A stretch of 64,000 nt of DNA from Arenicella chitinivorans (GCF_014651515.1 NZ_BMXA01000002.1:248001-312000); one strand, 5' to 3'; shown: positions 37,911 through 47,501, numbered from the stretch's first letter. Translations and numbers: made by a program. The notes: a model not told the origin generated them from the sequence alone.

Positions 37911-39419
37911 TTAGTTGGCCGATTTTTTGCTCGCGACTAACTCAAATTTCTTATTGGTGACTTGCCGACGAGGATGTGCAGCACGTCGACCACCATTGAT
38001 GACGCGCTCGTCGAGTTCTTCGATCAAGTGATTAAGCGTGCGGCTGATGTGGGTTTGGATACGGATTCGCTCAATTTTTGGCCAGGTGGCGCGTTGGCCA
38101 TCGTTGATGAGTTCCAATACTTCTTCCGCCGTGTGGGCGGTCAGAATTTCAGTGGGACTCAAGAATCGTTTGGACGGCAATAAGTTGATGTCGCCGGTAT
38201 ACGTTTGCGACACCACGGAGATATAACCATTAATCAGCTTGCTCAAATACGATTCGCTGCTCAGTGGTCGCTGAATCAGGTGCGATGCCGCAAGCCCCCA
38301 GTCTTTCATGGTTTTTAACGCGGTTTCGCTGATGGTGGAAACGACGCCTTTGTCACCTTTCTCGGCGCTCAAAAATGGCAGCGCCAGTGGATTGGTTTGG
38401 CTCACAATAAAGTGGTTTACGCCGTAAAGGCGCGCCAATCGTTTCATCGGTAAATCGTCGGACAGGGAACCATCGACCCATTTACGCGACGGCAAATACG
38501 GCACGCGATTGCCTTTCACATCGCGCGCCGCTAGTGACACGGGTGGAAACACGCCGGGAATACAGCAGGATGCGAGTACTGCTTCACGGAGCATCACATT
38601 GGGTGACGCAATCGCGTTCAGCAGGCGCGACTTTTGATGCCGCTCGTGCGGTGCCACCGAGATGTTAATTTTTAACCCCGAGATTTGATATGCCTCTTCA
38701 AAGGTCACATCAGGAATGATTTTTTCGATGATTTTGATTAAATCATTTTTACGCAGATTGCGCTTTTTACCCGGTGAAAGGTTACGCAGAATGGCTTTGA
38801 TGTCTTCTTCGAATTCGAGAAAAGCCGGTTCAAAAATCTCTCCGAGTTGCTCGGGTTTTCGTGTGCCGGCTACCGCGGCAATCAAGGCGCCACCGCTGGA
38901 GCCCGAAATCACATCTGGAATTAAGTGCTCTTCCCAAAGGGCTTTCAGTACGCCGACATGGAAAAACAAAAAGGTACCTGAGCCGGAAAACATCAGAGCA
39001 GACTGGCCAAAACATAAGTGTGCTCGATGGAAAAAGTCGATTTTCTCTCTGAGTGTCACGCCTTTGATATTCGGTTTAGCCAGATGCTTGAGTGCGGAGG
39101 CAACTTCCTCTGTGTAGTCAACAACGAGTTGCTTGGTGCCAAATTTAGCTTTGCGATATAGAGAGGACCGTCCCATGCCCCCTAGGTTGCCGTGAATACC
39201 TTCGTTCAGGGTAAAGAGTAGGCCGTGGTTGTCGTTAGCACGCCGCATAACCTGCAAGATGTCCAGACGCCGCCGGATAGCCGCGTAATCATATCGGCGA
39301 CTTTTTTCGCTTTGTTTCCAGCGTTCCAAGCCGGTACGCTCATCGTAAGCGATGGCGGCTTCTTTCCACTCTTCGTAGGTTTCGGCCTCGGCCATTTTAC
39401 GCTCTAGCGCTCTAGACAT
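37911..39419 (-). CDS. Patatin-like phospholipase with DUF3336 domain
   Basis: A 502-residue lipid acyl hydrolase. Residues 10-130 resemble the DUF3336 domain found before patatin in fungal and bacterial triacylglycerol lipases. The patatin domain has GSGTFLFFHVGVLKALW (residues 146-162; GSGTF as a variant oxyanion loop), nucleophile Ser175 in GSSGG and the catalytic Asp in VDGSLSDDLP near residue 315. It could act on phospholipids or stored neutral lipids, which would suit an alkane- and PHA-using cell. The ParA-type gene lies upstream on the same strand. Confidence 0.9.
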   Translation of the reverse strand: MSRALERKMAEAETYEEWKEAAIAYDERTGLERWKQSEKSRRYDYAAIRRRLDILQVMRRANDNHGLLFTLNEGIHGNLGGMGRSSLYRKAKFGTKQLVVDYTEEVASALKHLAKPNIKGVTLREKIDFFHRAHLCFGQSALMFSGSGTFLFFHVGVLKALWEEHLIPDVISGSSGGALIAAVAGTRKPEQLGEIFEPAFLEFEEDIKAILRNLSPGKKRNLRKNDLIKIIEKIIPDVTFEEAYQISGLKINISVAPHERHQKSRLLNAIASPNVMLREAVLASCCIPGVFPPVSLAARDVKGNRVPYLPSRKWVDGSLSDDLPMKRLARLYGVNHFIVSQTNPLALPFLSAEKGDKGVVSTISETALKTMKDWGLAASHLIQRPLSSESYLSKLINGYISVVSQTYTGDINLLPSKRFLSPTEILTAHTAEEVLELINDGQRATWPKIERIRIQTHISRTLNHLIEELDERVINGGRRAAHPRRQVTNKKFELVASKKSAN

Positions 39420-39596
39420 AATGTGTACCCCTATGCATTGTCCTCGCCCTTTGCCTTTTCCTCTACGTACAGGGAAAAGTAATTACGGCAGGCGATGTTA
39501 TAAACTACAGCTCCGTCACCGTGCATGGGAGTGCTGTGCGGAGTTAACCCAAGGCGCTACCTTGCCAGACGCTACTGACATGGGTAACACCGTCGA

Positions 39597-40394
39597 CTAG
39601 CGCATCGTTTTGTTGCGCCGTTTGCGATTAATTGCATTGTACAGGTCCACAAACTCTTGTGTGACCTTATGTTTCGGGTCCAGGTAGATCAACGGTGTGT
39701 GCGCGGCGTGGGATTCTTTGACCTTGACGGATGAGGAGATAAACGGCTCCAGTAGCTTAAACTTGGATTGGCTGAGCTCATCGACCGCCTGTTGTGGTAG
39801 TTTGGCGCGGGCTTGAAACTGATTGACAACTACGCCTTCAATTTCCAGCTCCGGGTTGTGATCTTCGATAATTTCGTCTAATTCCTCCATGAGATCCAGC
39901 ATTGCATCGCGCGCGAACACATCGCAGTCGTAAGGCAACAGGCAGCGATCAGCGCTAATCAGGGCGGACAATGTGAAGAAATTAAGGGCGGGTGGTGTAT
40001 CTATGTAAATTTCGTCGAACTCGTCATCCAGTGTGTTGAGAAAATCACGCAGTTTGTAAATCTTGTGTTTTGCTTCTAGCTTGGCTTCAAGGTCGACCAG
40101 TGAATAGCTAGCGGAAATCAGCGATAAGTTTTCAAACTGAGTCTTACGGATATAGTCATCGGACGTGAAATCACGGTAATTGCGCGAGATCGTCGATTCC
40201 ATGAACTCGGCGATGCCGACCACATTGTCTTTCCCGTCGTGGCCTAAGTAGGTCGTGGTATTCGCCTGCGGATCCAGATCAACAACCAAAACATGCTTAC
40301 CCTGACTCGCAGCGATAGCAGCCAGATTGCAGGTGATCGTGGATTTGCCGACGCCACCCTTTCGATTAAACACAACACGTTTCATACCACTCAT
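39597..40394 (-). CDS. ParA-family ATPase (orphan)
   Basis: A 265-residue Walker-type ATPase. Deviant Walker A KGGVGKST (near residue 12), the DPQAN motif near residue 42 and IYIDTPPALNF match ParA/Soj proteins. The C-terminal part is basic (NRKRRNKTMR), possibly for non-specific DNA binding. No parB or parS-like repeats adjoin it, so it is unlikely to be a complete partition locus. It could position another cargo. The start may be MKR, three residues in. Confidence 0.87.
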   Translation of the reverse strand: MSGMKRVVFNRKGGVGKSTITCNLAAIAASQGKHVLVVDLDPQANTTTYLGHDGKDNVVGIAEFMESTISRNYRDFTSDDYIRKTQFENLSLISASYSLVDLEAKLEAKHKIYKLRDFLNTLDDEFDEIYIDTPPALNFFTLSALISADRCLLPYDCDVFARDAMLDLMEELDEIIEDHNPELEIEGVVVNQFQARAKLPQQAVDELSQSKFKLLEPFISSSVKVKESHAAHTPLIYLDPKHKVTQEFVDLYNAINRKRRNKTMR

Positions 40395-40506
40395 TCTATA
40401 TCAAACTGCGCAATGAATAGGTGTCCGGCGACTGAATTTAGAATCAGATTTCAAATTCGATGGTCACCGGACATTGATTATCCGGTCGTCTGGCCTGAGA
40501 TTTTGC

Positions 40507-41604
40507 TTACAGGGCGACCAGCATTTGCTTACTGAATGGAGTCAGATTTTCTAGCTCGTTGTTCTCCACTTTGCGCACCCAATCTGGGTTGGCGATCAAG
40601 GCGCGGCCAACCGCCACCAGATCAAACTCTTCCGCGTCCAGACGTTGCAACAGGTTATCGAGACTGGCGATTTCACCGTCTTTGAAGGCTTTGTCGCCAG
40701 GCTCGGGCAAGAAGTCGGCATTCAAGCTCACGCTGCCGACCGTAATGGTTGGCTTGCCGGTCAGTTTTTTGGTCCAGCCGGCAAGATTTAAATCGCTGCC
40801 ATCGAATTCTGGCTCCCAGAAACGGCGTGTTGAACAATGGAAAATATCCACACCAGCCGCAGACAATGGCGCCAGGAACTCGCCCAGTGCTTCCGGCGTT
40901 TCGGCTAGTCGCGCGGTGTAGTCTTGCTGCTTCCATTGCGAAAATCGGAAAATAATTGGGAAGTCAGCCGCTACGTTAGCACGGATACCTGAAATGATTT
41001 CGCAGGCAAAGCGCACGCGGTTCTCCAAGCTGCCACCGTATTCGTCAGTTCTGTGGTTGGTGCCTTCCCAGAAAAATTGATCCAGCAAATAGCCATGCGC
41101 ACCATGAATCTCAATGGCATCAAACCCAATACGCTCGGCATCAACGGCCGCTTGGACGAAGGATTGTACGACCTCGTCAATGTCCTCTTTGGTCATTGCG
41201 TGGCCAGTTACTTTGCCTGGGAACGCCATCCCAGATGGGCTGTAGCCAGGTGTTTCTCCGCCGGGTTCAATGCCCGGTCGGCGAATCCCGCCAACGTGCC
41301 ACAATTGGGGTGCGATTTTGCCGCCTTCCGCGTGTACCGCATCGATGACCTTTTTCCAACCCGCAAGTGGCTCTTCACCAGCGATCAACGGTACATCGGG
41401 GTAGCCACTGGCTGCCTTATGGCCAACGCAGGTGCCCTCGGTGATGATTAAGCCGACACCGCCTGCGGCACGCTGGCGGTAGTATTCAACCACCGCGTCA
41501 TTGGGCACGTTGCCTGGTGACATACTGCGCGTCATGGGGGCCATCAATACGCGGTTCGGCAAAGTCATGTTGCCCAACGAAAAAGGGGAAAGTAATGTAG
41601 TCAT
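40507..41604 (-). CDS. NADH:flavin oxidoreductase, old yellow enzyme family
   Basis: A 365-residue FMN-dependent ene-reductase. MTTLLSPFSLGNMTLPNRVLMAPMTRS is the normal N-terminus; APQLWHVGG, FDAIEIHGAHGYLLDQFF and TDEYGGSLENRVRF are family blocks, with the His pair and FMN contacts visible. FDLVAVGRALIANPDW near the end binds the FMN phosphate. It reduces activated C=C bonds with NAD(P)H. It lies 18 bp after the phosphotransferase gene on the same strand, so the two are probably co-transcribed. Confidence 0.92.
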   Translation of the reverse strand: MTTLLSPFSLGNMTLPNRVLMAPMTRSMSPGNVPNDAVVEYYRQRAAGGVGLIITEGTCVGHKAASGYPDVPLIAGEEPLAGWKKVIDAVHAEGGKIAPQLWHVGGIRRPGIEPGGETPGYSPSGMAFPGKVTGHAMTKEDIDEVVQSFVQAAVDAERIGFDAIEIHGAHGYLLDQFFWEGTNHRTDEYGGSLENRVRFACEIISGIRANVAADFPIIFRFSQWKQQDYTARLAETPEALGEFLAPLSAAGVDIFHCSTRRFWEPEFDGSDLNLAGWTKKLTGKPTITVGSVSLNADFLPEPGDKAFKDGEIASLDNLLQRLDAEEFDLVAVGRALIANPDWVRKVENNELENLTPFSKQMLVAL

Positions 41605-41622
41605 AATTATTTAGCTTGCTTT

Positions 41623-42633
41623 CTATTGTGTTAACGTCAGCGCAGTTGCGGCCAATGGTTCAACCAACTGACCGTAATCTGCGGCATTTTTACTCGAGGC
41701 ATTGCCTTGCTGAGCGCGTTTCGCTACGCCCTGGCAAATGGCGGCTAGCCGAAACAGACTGAACGCCAGATACACGTTCCAGTCTGGGATGGTGTCAATC
41801 CCCATTTGCTCGCAATACATGGCAACGTAATCGGTTTCATCTGGGATGCCTAGCTTCGCCAGGTTTACTCCGTGTAAGCCGGGCAGACCTTTGCCGCGTG
41901 GTAGATAATACTGCATGCACTGGTAGGCCAGATCGGCAAATGGGTGGCCAATGGTGGATAGCTCCCAGTCCAGCACAGCCAGCGCTCGTGGCTCGGTATG
42001 GTGAAACATCAGGTTGTCCAGGCGATAATCACCATGCACGATGGAAAAGCGACCGTCGTCCGCGGGCAGGTTGGCGGGCAACCACTCGATCAAGGTGTCC
42101 ATGGCGGCAATCTTGCCGAGTTCCGATGCTTGATACTGCTTAGTCCAAGTATGCGTCTGGCGGGCGAAATAGTCACCGTGCTTGCCGTAATCCGATAGCC
42201 CAACCGAGTCTATGTCGACGCTGTGCAGGGCGGTCAATACACGGTTCATTTCATGATACAGCGCGGTGCGTTCTGCGGGTTCGCACTCCGGTAAAGTCGG
42301 GTCCCAGAGAATTCGCCCGTCAAGATATTCCATGACATAAAACATGCTGCCAATGACGCGATCATCGGTACAAAGTACATAAGGCTTGGCGACTGGAACG
42401 GGGCTGTCTTGCAAGGCCGACAATAACCGAAACTCGCGATCGACAGCATGTGCGCCTTTGAGGGTTTTGCCGGGGGGCTTGCGTCGTAGTACGTAGGTCT
42501 GAGTCGGCGTGCTCAACTTAAATGTGGGGTTCGATTGCCCACCAGGGAACTTGGCCACGCTTAACGGTGGGGTAAAATCTGGTAGTTGTGCGCTGAGATA
42601 CTCGGTCAGCTTCGCTATATCAATGTCCGACAT
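41623..42633 (-). CDS. APH-type phosphotransferase (ACAD10/11-like kinase)
   Basis: A 336-residue kinase-fold protein. FPGGQSNPTFKL and YVLRRKPPG are the nucleotide loop and lysine region; IVHGDYRLDNLMFH carries the catalytic Asp, and VLDWELSTIGHPFADLAY the metal-binding Asp. This is the ACAD10/ACAD11-associated type, linked to hydroxy-acyl-CoA breakdown, rather than an antibiotic-resistance enzyme. Neighbours are OYE and, further off, alkB, so a role in fatty or branched acid oxidation is plausible. Start ATG at 42633. Confidence 0.88.
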   Translation of the reverse strand: MSDIDIAKLTEYLSAQLPDFTPPLSVAKFPGGQSNPTFKLSTPTQTYVLRRKPPGKTLKGAHAVDREFRLLSALQDSPVPVAKPYVLCTDDRVIGSMFYVMEYLDGRILWDPTLPECEPAERTALYHEMNRVLTALHSVDIDSVGLSDYGKHGDYFARQTHTWTKQYQASELGKIAAMDTLIEWLPANLPADDGRFSIVHGDYRLDNLMFHHTEPRALAVLDWELSTIGHPFADLAYQCMQYYLPRGKGLPGLHGVNLAKLGIPDETDYVAMYCEQMGIDTIPDWNVYLAFSLFRLAAICQGVAKRAQQGNASSKNAADYGQLVEPLAATALTLTQ

Positions 42634-42716
42634 ACGTGTTCCAGTGTTGTAATTCTGCTAGGGAGTGTACAACAAGAACTCTGTGAATCTCATTCACCCA
42701 AGTTATTGTTAGTCCA

Positions 42717-43754
42717 TCAACGTGGTGATTTTTGTGTGCTGGCGGCTTGCCGCCAACGCGTTGGGCTCACACCACACCAGCGTTTGAAGGCGCGGATAAA
42801 GTTGGCAGATTCTCGATACCCCAAGCAGTAGGCGATATCCGCCACACTGAAATGCGTCTCCTTGAGAAGCGCGTAAGCACGCTGTTGGCGGGCAATTTGA
42901 ACTAATTGCTTGTAGCTGGTGTTTTGTTCGCTGAGCTTTCTCGCCAGTGTGCGGGTCGACGTGTGTTGTTGCTCCGCCAGTTGCGTCAAGCTCGGCGGCA
43001 CCGTGTCTGCCATACTGGGTGACTGTGAGGAAAAATGATGTGCCAAAATAAATCGCACGCGTTGTACCACGTCATTTTGAGCGCTCAGTTGTGACTGGAT
43101 TTCATCGCACTTGGCAAGATTAGTGCGAAACGTGGCGGGGTCCGAGAGAGGCGAGCTGATCTGCAGCCACGAGACTGGCATGCTAAGACGCGTGCTGGCA
43201 CTGTCGTAGCTACAAGGAATCCCATACAGCGCACTAAGTTGTTCGCTGTATGCCGGTTGTGCGTGTGCAAAGGCAATGCGTGCATGCGCGCCAAGCGAAT
43301 GCATCACAATCGCTTCTGACAGTTTTTGGGCCACACGTATTGCCATTTCGGCCAGCCACCGCGCCAACAACGGGTGGCCGGTTTGATCGTGAATAATCAG
43401 GTGTGCCAGTGCGTCGTCCTCTGTGAATTCTGCGGTATAAGTCGAGGTTCGAACTGCACCGTAGTCGGACCAGACGCTAAGCGCCATGCGTAAATCGGCC
43501 GCGCTCAACATTGCAAAGCCCAGTGGCCCGTGACTGGCGATCGAAATTTGTTCGCCGTAGGTGAGCAACCAAGAGTCCACACCGTGCGACACACAGGCTT
43601 CGAATATCCGCTCAATATCCGCCTGATACACGAACTCGGAGTCGAGCATGGATTGCAAGCGTACGCCAAACACTGTCTTCAATAAAGGCAGCAATGTTGG
43701 GTCACTGCGCAACATTCGCAGGTACGTGGACGCGAGATAGGGTGTGTCGCTCAT
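42717..43754 (-). CDS. AraC-family regulator, divergent from alkB
   Basis: A 345-residue regulator from ATG at 43754 (MSDTPYLASTYLRML). The N-terminal 200 residues match an arabinose-binding-type ligand domain. The C-terminal AraC double helix-turn-helix covers residues 250-340 (RTLARKLSEQNTSYKQLVQ and FSVADIAYCLGYRESANFIR, then FKRWCGVSPTRWR). It is divergent from alkB with a 108-bp gap. AraC-type activators control alkane hydroxylase genes in several bacteria, so control of alkB is a good inference. Confidence 0.9.
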   Translation of the reverse strand: MSDTPYLASTYLRMLRSDPTLLPLLKTVFGVRLQSMLDSEFVYQADIERIFEACVSHGVDSWLLTYGEQISIASHGPLGFAMLSAADLRMALSVWSDYGAVRTSTYTAEFTEDDALAHLIIHDQTGHPLLARWLAEMAIRVAQKLSEAIVMHSLGAHARIAFAHAQPAYSEQLSALYGIPCSYDSASTRLSMPVSWLQISSPLSDPATFRTNLAKCDEIQSQLSAQNDVVQRVRFILAHHFSSQSPSMADTVPPSLTQLAEQQHTSTRTLARKLSEQNTSYKQLVQIARQQRAYALLKETHFSVADIAYCLGYRESANFIRAFKRWCGVSPTRWRQAASTQKSPR

Positions 43755-43862
43755 GGGTTTACTATACGAGCATTTGGCAGTTAATGACAATTAGATTGTC
43801 ACTTATTGAAATTTCCTCCGTCGTAGCTTTGGAGTAAAGTGATTCATCAGGAGGAGAAGACC

Positions 43863-45062
43863 ATGACAACCTATGTAGTTGATCACCCAGAGAAGGGGCA
43901 TATTCAGTATCGAGATAAAAAGCGCTGGCTGTGGTGCGGTGCCATTCTGTTTTCGTTAATGCCTTTGCCCATCATCGCGGCTTTCGTGTGGAGCGATAAT
44001 CCCTGGGTATTAATTTTGCCGCTGGAAATCTCATTTATTCTGATTCCGATTATTGATCATTTCGTTGGCGTGGACACCAATAATCCGCCCGAAGAAATAG
44101 TGCCGCAGCTCGATGCGGACCCGTATTATCATCGTCTTATACTGCTTTCCGTGCCGGTGCACTTTATTACCATCTTCACCGGCGCCTGGCTGGTTGGCAC
44201 GCACCCATTACCGCTTGGCTTTCTGATTGCCTTCGCTATTGTGATGGGGCTCTACAGCGGTATGAGCATTAATACTGCGCATGAGATTGGGCATAAGAAC
44301 ACCAAACGTGAGCGCTTGCTCTCTCGCTTTGCGCTCGCAGTCACTGGCTATGGTCATTTCTGTAGTGATCACAATTTTGGCCATCATCGTGATGTTGCCA
44401 CGCCGGAAGATCCAGTCAGTGCGCGCATGGGAGAGTCGGTTTACCGATTTATGTTGCGAGAAATACCGGGCGCACTGAAGCGTGGTTGGGAGGCAGAAGC
44501 CGCGCGCTTACGCCGTCGCAAGAAACCAGTCTGGAGTCATCACAATCATATCTTGCAGTCGTACGCTATTACGCTGGCCTATCAGGGGGGGCTGGTCCTT
44601 ATTTTTGGGTGGATACTGATTCCGTTTTTTGTGATTCACAATGGCTTCGCCTGGTTCCAGCTTACCAGTGCGAACTACATTGAGCATTACGGTTTGTTGC
44701 GGGCCAAAAAGCCCAATGGCCGATACGAGCGCTGCCAGCCACATCATTCCTGGAATGCGAACCATACGTTCAGTAACCTCATGTTGTTTCAATTGCAACG
44801 CCACTCTGATCACCATGCTAATCCAGCGCGCTCGTTTCAAAGTCTTCGCAGTTTTGATGATTTGCCAGAGTTGCCCTTCGGCTACTTCACCATGTACATG
44901 ATCGCGTACATCCCGGCATTGTGGTTCCGTGTTATGGATCCGATATTGATGGCCATTCCGCACATCAATGGTAACTTGAGTAACGTTAACCTAGACCCGA
45001 AGCGGGCCGATGAGTACCGCGCCAAATGGGGCGATACTGACACCCAAAAGTCAGCTGCCTAG
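43863..45062 (+). CDS. alkB: Alkane 1-monooxygenase
   Basis: A 399-residue integral membrane non-heme diiron hydroxylase that oxidises medium or long n-alkanes to 1-alkanols. Start ATG at 43863, with AGGAGGAGA upstream; an in-frame start at 43839 lies before that ribosome site. The eight-histidine signature is present: HEIGH (residues 140-144), HNFGHH (170-175) and HSDHH (314-318), with about six helices around them. Rubredoxin and rubredoxin reductase, needed for electron supply, are not nearby. A strong terminator follows. Confidence 0.93.
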   Translation: MTTYVVDHPEKGHIQYRDKKRWLWCGAILFSLMPLPIIAAFVWSDNPWVLILPLEISFILIPIIDHFVGVDTNNPPEEIVPQLDADPYYHRLILLSVPVHFITIFTGAWLVGTHPLPLGFLIAFAIVMGLYSGMSINTAHEIGHKNTKRERLLSRFALAVTGYGHFCSDHNFGHHRDVATPEDPVSARMGESVYRFMLREIPGALKRGWEAEAARLRRRKKPVWSHHNHILQSYAITLAYQGGLVLIFGWILIPFFVIHNGFAWFQLTSANYIEHYGLLRAKKPNGRYERCQPHHSWNANHTFSNLMLFQLQRHSDHHANPARSFQSLRSFDDLPELPFGYFTMYMIAYIPALWFRVMDPILMAIPHINGNLSNVNLDPKRADEYRAKWGDTDTQKSAA

Positions 45063-45081
45063 CGCCAATATCGAGTCATAA

Positions 45082-45110
45082 AAAAAGCCTCACATCTGGT
45101 GAGGCTTTTT
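45082..45110. terminator. Bidirectional terminator between alkB and CsgG-like gene
   Basis: GCCTCAC and GTGAGGC pair around ATCTG, flanked by A-run on the left and T-run on the right. It can terminate alkB on the plus strand and the convergent CsgG-like gene on the minus strand. Confidence 0.9.
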
Positions 45111-45136
45111 AAGTCTTACAAGCGATCGACCGAAGG

Positions 45137-45844
45137 TTAGTCGAGATCAATGCCGTCGCTTAAGCTCTCGCGACGTTTACGCTCTTTCTCTTCGTATTTG
45201 TCTAGGCAGCGGCCCTTGGTCACCATTGAGCATTCGAGGTAGCCAGAGATTTCGGCGACGACCGCGCGGATAGCTTTGCCCGCCGGTGTCTTTTTCTCGT
45301 TGGCTAACGCGCCACCAAAACCATTGCGTCGAAGACCGATGCTCATACCCATGCCGCCTGACCGTGCTTCTACTGTGCGTGTGTCGACAATTTCACCAGT
45401 CGTGGAATCAACCACGCGTAAGTCCACTGCAATATAGGCTTTCTTGCGTTTGCCGCCTAGCGATACGCCTTTATATGAGATGCCGCCGCCGGTGGAGTTA
45501 ACATTAGATTCGAAGGCGCTTACCGTGGCAGTAACTAAGTACTGTGCACCAACCATCTTCCCCATCTTGGCAGCCTTACTACCACTGACGCGCCCCGAGG
45601 CCGCCAGATCCTGTTCACCTAGAACCGACGCGAGCTTCTCGCGCTCAATCATGCGAAACTTTTTGCCGCTGGCGAGTTCATTGGTCAGCATGCCACCGAG
45701 TTCCCGGCCCACATTACTGCCCCACCAATAGGCTGAACTTTGATTTCGGAAGTCGAGTACCGCCATGGTTGGCTTGTCAGCCAAGGCGGTATTCGAAAAT
45801 AAAACGGCGACTAGTAGTAGCCCCAAGGTATTGGCAAATTTCAT
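45137..45844 (-). CDS. CsgG/HfaB-like exported protein
   Basis: A 235-residue exported protein with signal peptide residues 1-22 (ending ALA, then DKPTMAVLDF). The fold resembles CsgG/HfaB-type: AVLDFRNQSSAYWWGSNVGREL, then FRMIEREKLASVLGEQ, then VGAQYLVTATVSAFE. No lipobox cysteine is seen, unlike E. coli CsgG. It carries Gly-rich loops and a basic/acidic C-terminus. No curli subunit genes are adjacent, so a role in curli export is doubtful; an envelope-associated function is more likely. Confidence 0.75.
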   Translation of the reverse strand: MKFANTLGLLLVAVLFSNTALADKPTMAVLDFRNQSSAYWWGSNVGRELGGMLTNELASGKKFRMIEREKLASVLGEQDLAASGRVSGSKAAKMGKMVGAQYLVTATVSAFESNVNSTGGGISYKGVSLGGKRKKAYIAVDLRVVDSTTGEIVDTRTVEARSGGMGMSIGLRRNGFGGALANEKKTPAGKAIRAVVAEISGYLECSMVTKGRCLDKYEEKERKRRESLSDGIDLD

Positions 45845-46038
45845 GGTTTGTTTCTCCCCACGTGTTCTTCTCTAGCTTAAAATTTGAAACGAAACGGTGT
45901 TGCGACTGGCTTAAAAAACCGTGCTAAATCGAGTCTAGCAACTGATTTCAGGGGTGAATATCCCCTAACTAGGTGAAATTCACCGGTCAAAATCAGCCAG
46001 ACTACAATTTTGTGGGGGTAGCGCATGATGCGCTAAGT

Positions 46039-46764
46039 CTAGGGTTGGGAACGGGTTTTATCGATCGCCGAGAGAATACCGCGTAGAATATTTAGCTCCA
46101 GCACGTCGGGTTCTGCGCGCGTGAATAGGTGTCGCAGTCGCTGCATTGTTTCACCCTGATGAGGACGCAAAAATTGAATGTCACCGAGTACCTGTTCCAG
46201 GTGACCATAAAACCGTTCGATGTCTGCCGAAGTCGGTAAATCACGCGGTGGTGAAACAACAGGGTTTGTGGCCACGCCTTGAGTCGCCGCTTTATACACC
46301 TCATACGCCAAGGTTTGCACCGCGGCGGCCATATTCAATGAGCTGTACTGCGGGTTGGCCGGAATCGTGACACGGTATTTAGCATGCTTGATATCCTGGT
46401 TATGCAATCCCATGCGCTCTGGGCCAAAGATCAGCGCAACCGGCCCTTTTTGTGCGTCCTGTACTAACAAAGAAGCAGCGGCTTCTGGATCTAATTCTGG
46501 TAAATCGTATCCCCGCGGGCGTGCGGTGCTTGCAATCACGGTGGTGCAATCCGCGATCGCTTCGGGCAGGGTGTCAAACGTGCGCGCGTTGGCCACCATA
46601 TCCGTCGCACCAGCCGCCATTTTGACAGCTTCTTCGGACGGAAAATCGCGAGGCGCCACCAAGGCCAAATCAGTCAAGCCCATGGTCTTCATCGACCGCG
46701 CCGCAGACCCAATATTGCCCGGATGAAATGTGCGTACCAATACAATGCGGATATTGTCCAACAT
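46039..46764 (-). CDS. trmJ: tRNA (cytidine/uridine-2'-O)-methyltransferase
   Basis: A 241-residue SPOUT-class methyltransferase that 2'-O-methylates position 32 of tRNA using S-adenosylmethionine. Start MLDNIRIVLVRTFHPGNIGS at the ATG at 46764; an earlier in-frame start gives an atypical 23-residue extension. NIGSAARSMKTMG, ALIFGPERMGL and IPANPQYSSLNMAAAVQ are the SPOUT knot motifs 1-3. In many gammaproteobacteria trmJ is near iscR or suhB, but here those are absent. Confidence 0.93.
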   Translation of the reverse strand: MLDNIRIVLVRTFHPGNIGSAARSMKTMGLTDLALVAPRDFPSEEAVKMAAGATDMVANARTFDTLPEAIADCTTVIASTARPRGYDLPELDPEAAASLLVQDAQKGPVALIFGPERMGLHNQDIKHAKYRVTIPANPQYSSLNMAAAVQTLAYEVYKAATQGVATNPVVSPPRDLPTSADIERFYGHLEQVLGDIQFLRPHQGETMQRLRHLFTRAEPDVLELNILRGILSAIDKTRSQP

Positions 46765-46935
46765 GGGTGACCTACTTAAGGAATATGCAATCAAAACAAA
46801 CCGCAAGGTACACGAGACTCGACCCAAGACCAAGCCGGATTAACCAAAAATGCCTCAGCTTAAAGGCCAATCCAACCTTGTGCATCTCGAGCCAGTTAAA
46901 TAGTGTCGTCCTCGCTAGGAAGACTAAACTCACTG

Positions 46936-47468
46936 CCATTCAAACTCAGATTAGCCCCACCATCACCCTAAGTTAGCCCAACCCCACAGTCACACTAAGT
47001 CAGTTCAACCCTGCAATCACCCTGAGCCAGACAACCCCACCGTCACCCTGAGCCAGACCAACCTCGCCGTCACCCTGAGCCAGACCAACCTCGCCGTCAC
47101 CCTGAGCCAGACCAACCTCACGATCACCCTGAGCCAGACCAACCTCACGATCACCCTGAGTCAGACCAACCTCACGGTCACCCTGAGCCAGACAACCTCA
47201 CGGTCACCCTGAGCCAGACAACCCCAACGTCACCCTGAGCCAGACAACCCCACCGTCACCCTGAGCCAGACCAATCCCACCGTCACCCTGAGCCAGACCA
47301 ACCCCACCGTCACCCTGAGCCAGACAACCCCACCGTCACCCTGAGCCAGACCAACCTCGCCGTCACCCTGAGCCAGACCAACCCCACCGTCACCCTGAGC
47401 CAGACAACCTCGCCGTCACCCTGAGCCAGACCAACTTCGCCGTCACCCTGAGCCAGACCAACCCAACT
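46936..47468. repeat. 26/27-bp tandem repeat array (minisatellite)
   Basis: About 17 clear copies plus two or three decayed ones at the left end. The unit is GTCACCCTGAGCCAGACC followed by AACCTCGCC or AACCCCACC; 26-bp variants lack one C in CCAAC. The left copies (46936-47013) are degenerate; the right copies are cleaner and run straight into a REP-like palindrome at 47469. No unique spacers occur, so this is not CRISPR. Antisense frames through it are by-products of repetition. The array fills most of the 820-bp gap between trmJ and the TonB receptor. Confidence 0.9.
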
Positions 47469-47501
47469 GTCATCCTGAGGCGCAACGCGCCGAAGGATCT
47501 C
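47469..47501. repeat. REP-like palindromic element, copy A
   Basis: A 33-bp imperfect palindrome: GTCATCCT-GA-GGCGC-AAC-GCGCC-GA-AGGATCTC. Arms ATCCT/AGGAT and GGCGC/GCGCC pair, with a GA/GA internal mismatch. Three further copies occur at 52205, 52839 and 52980. Its left arm GTCATCCTGAG is nearly the first 11 bases of the adjoining tandem unit. Confidence 0.85.

Noticed and set aside
39597-40394. Plasmid partition locus
   Set aside because: The ParA-type gene has no parB, iterons or replication gene nearby and sits among metabolic genes.
45137-45844. Curli secretion channel
   Set aside because: The protein is CsgG-like but lacks a lipobox, and no csgA/B/E/F genes are adjacent.
46936-47468. 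CRISPR array
   Set aside because: Units of 26/27 bp abut with no unique spacers and no cas genes are nearby; it is a minisatellite.
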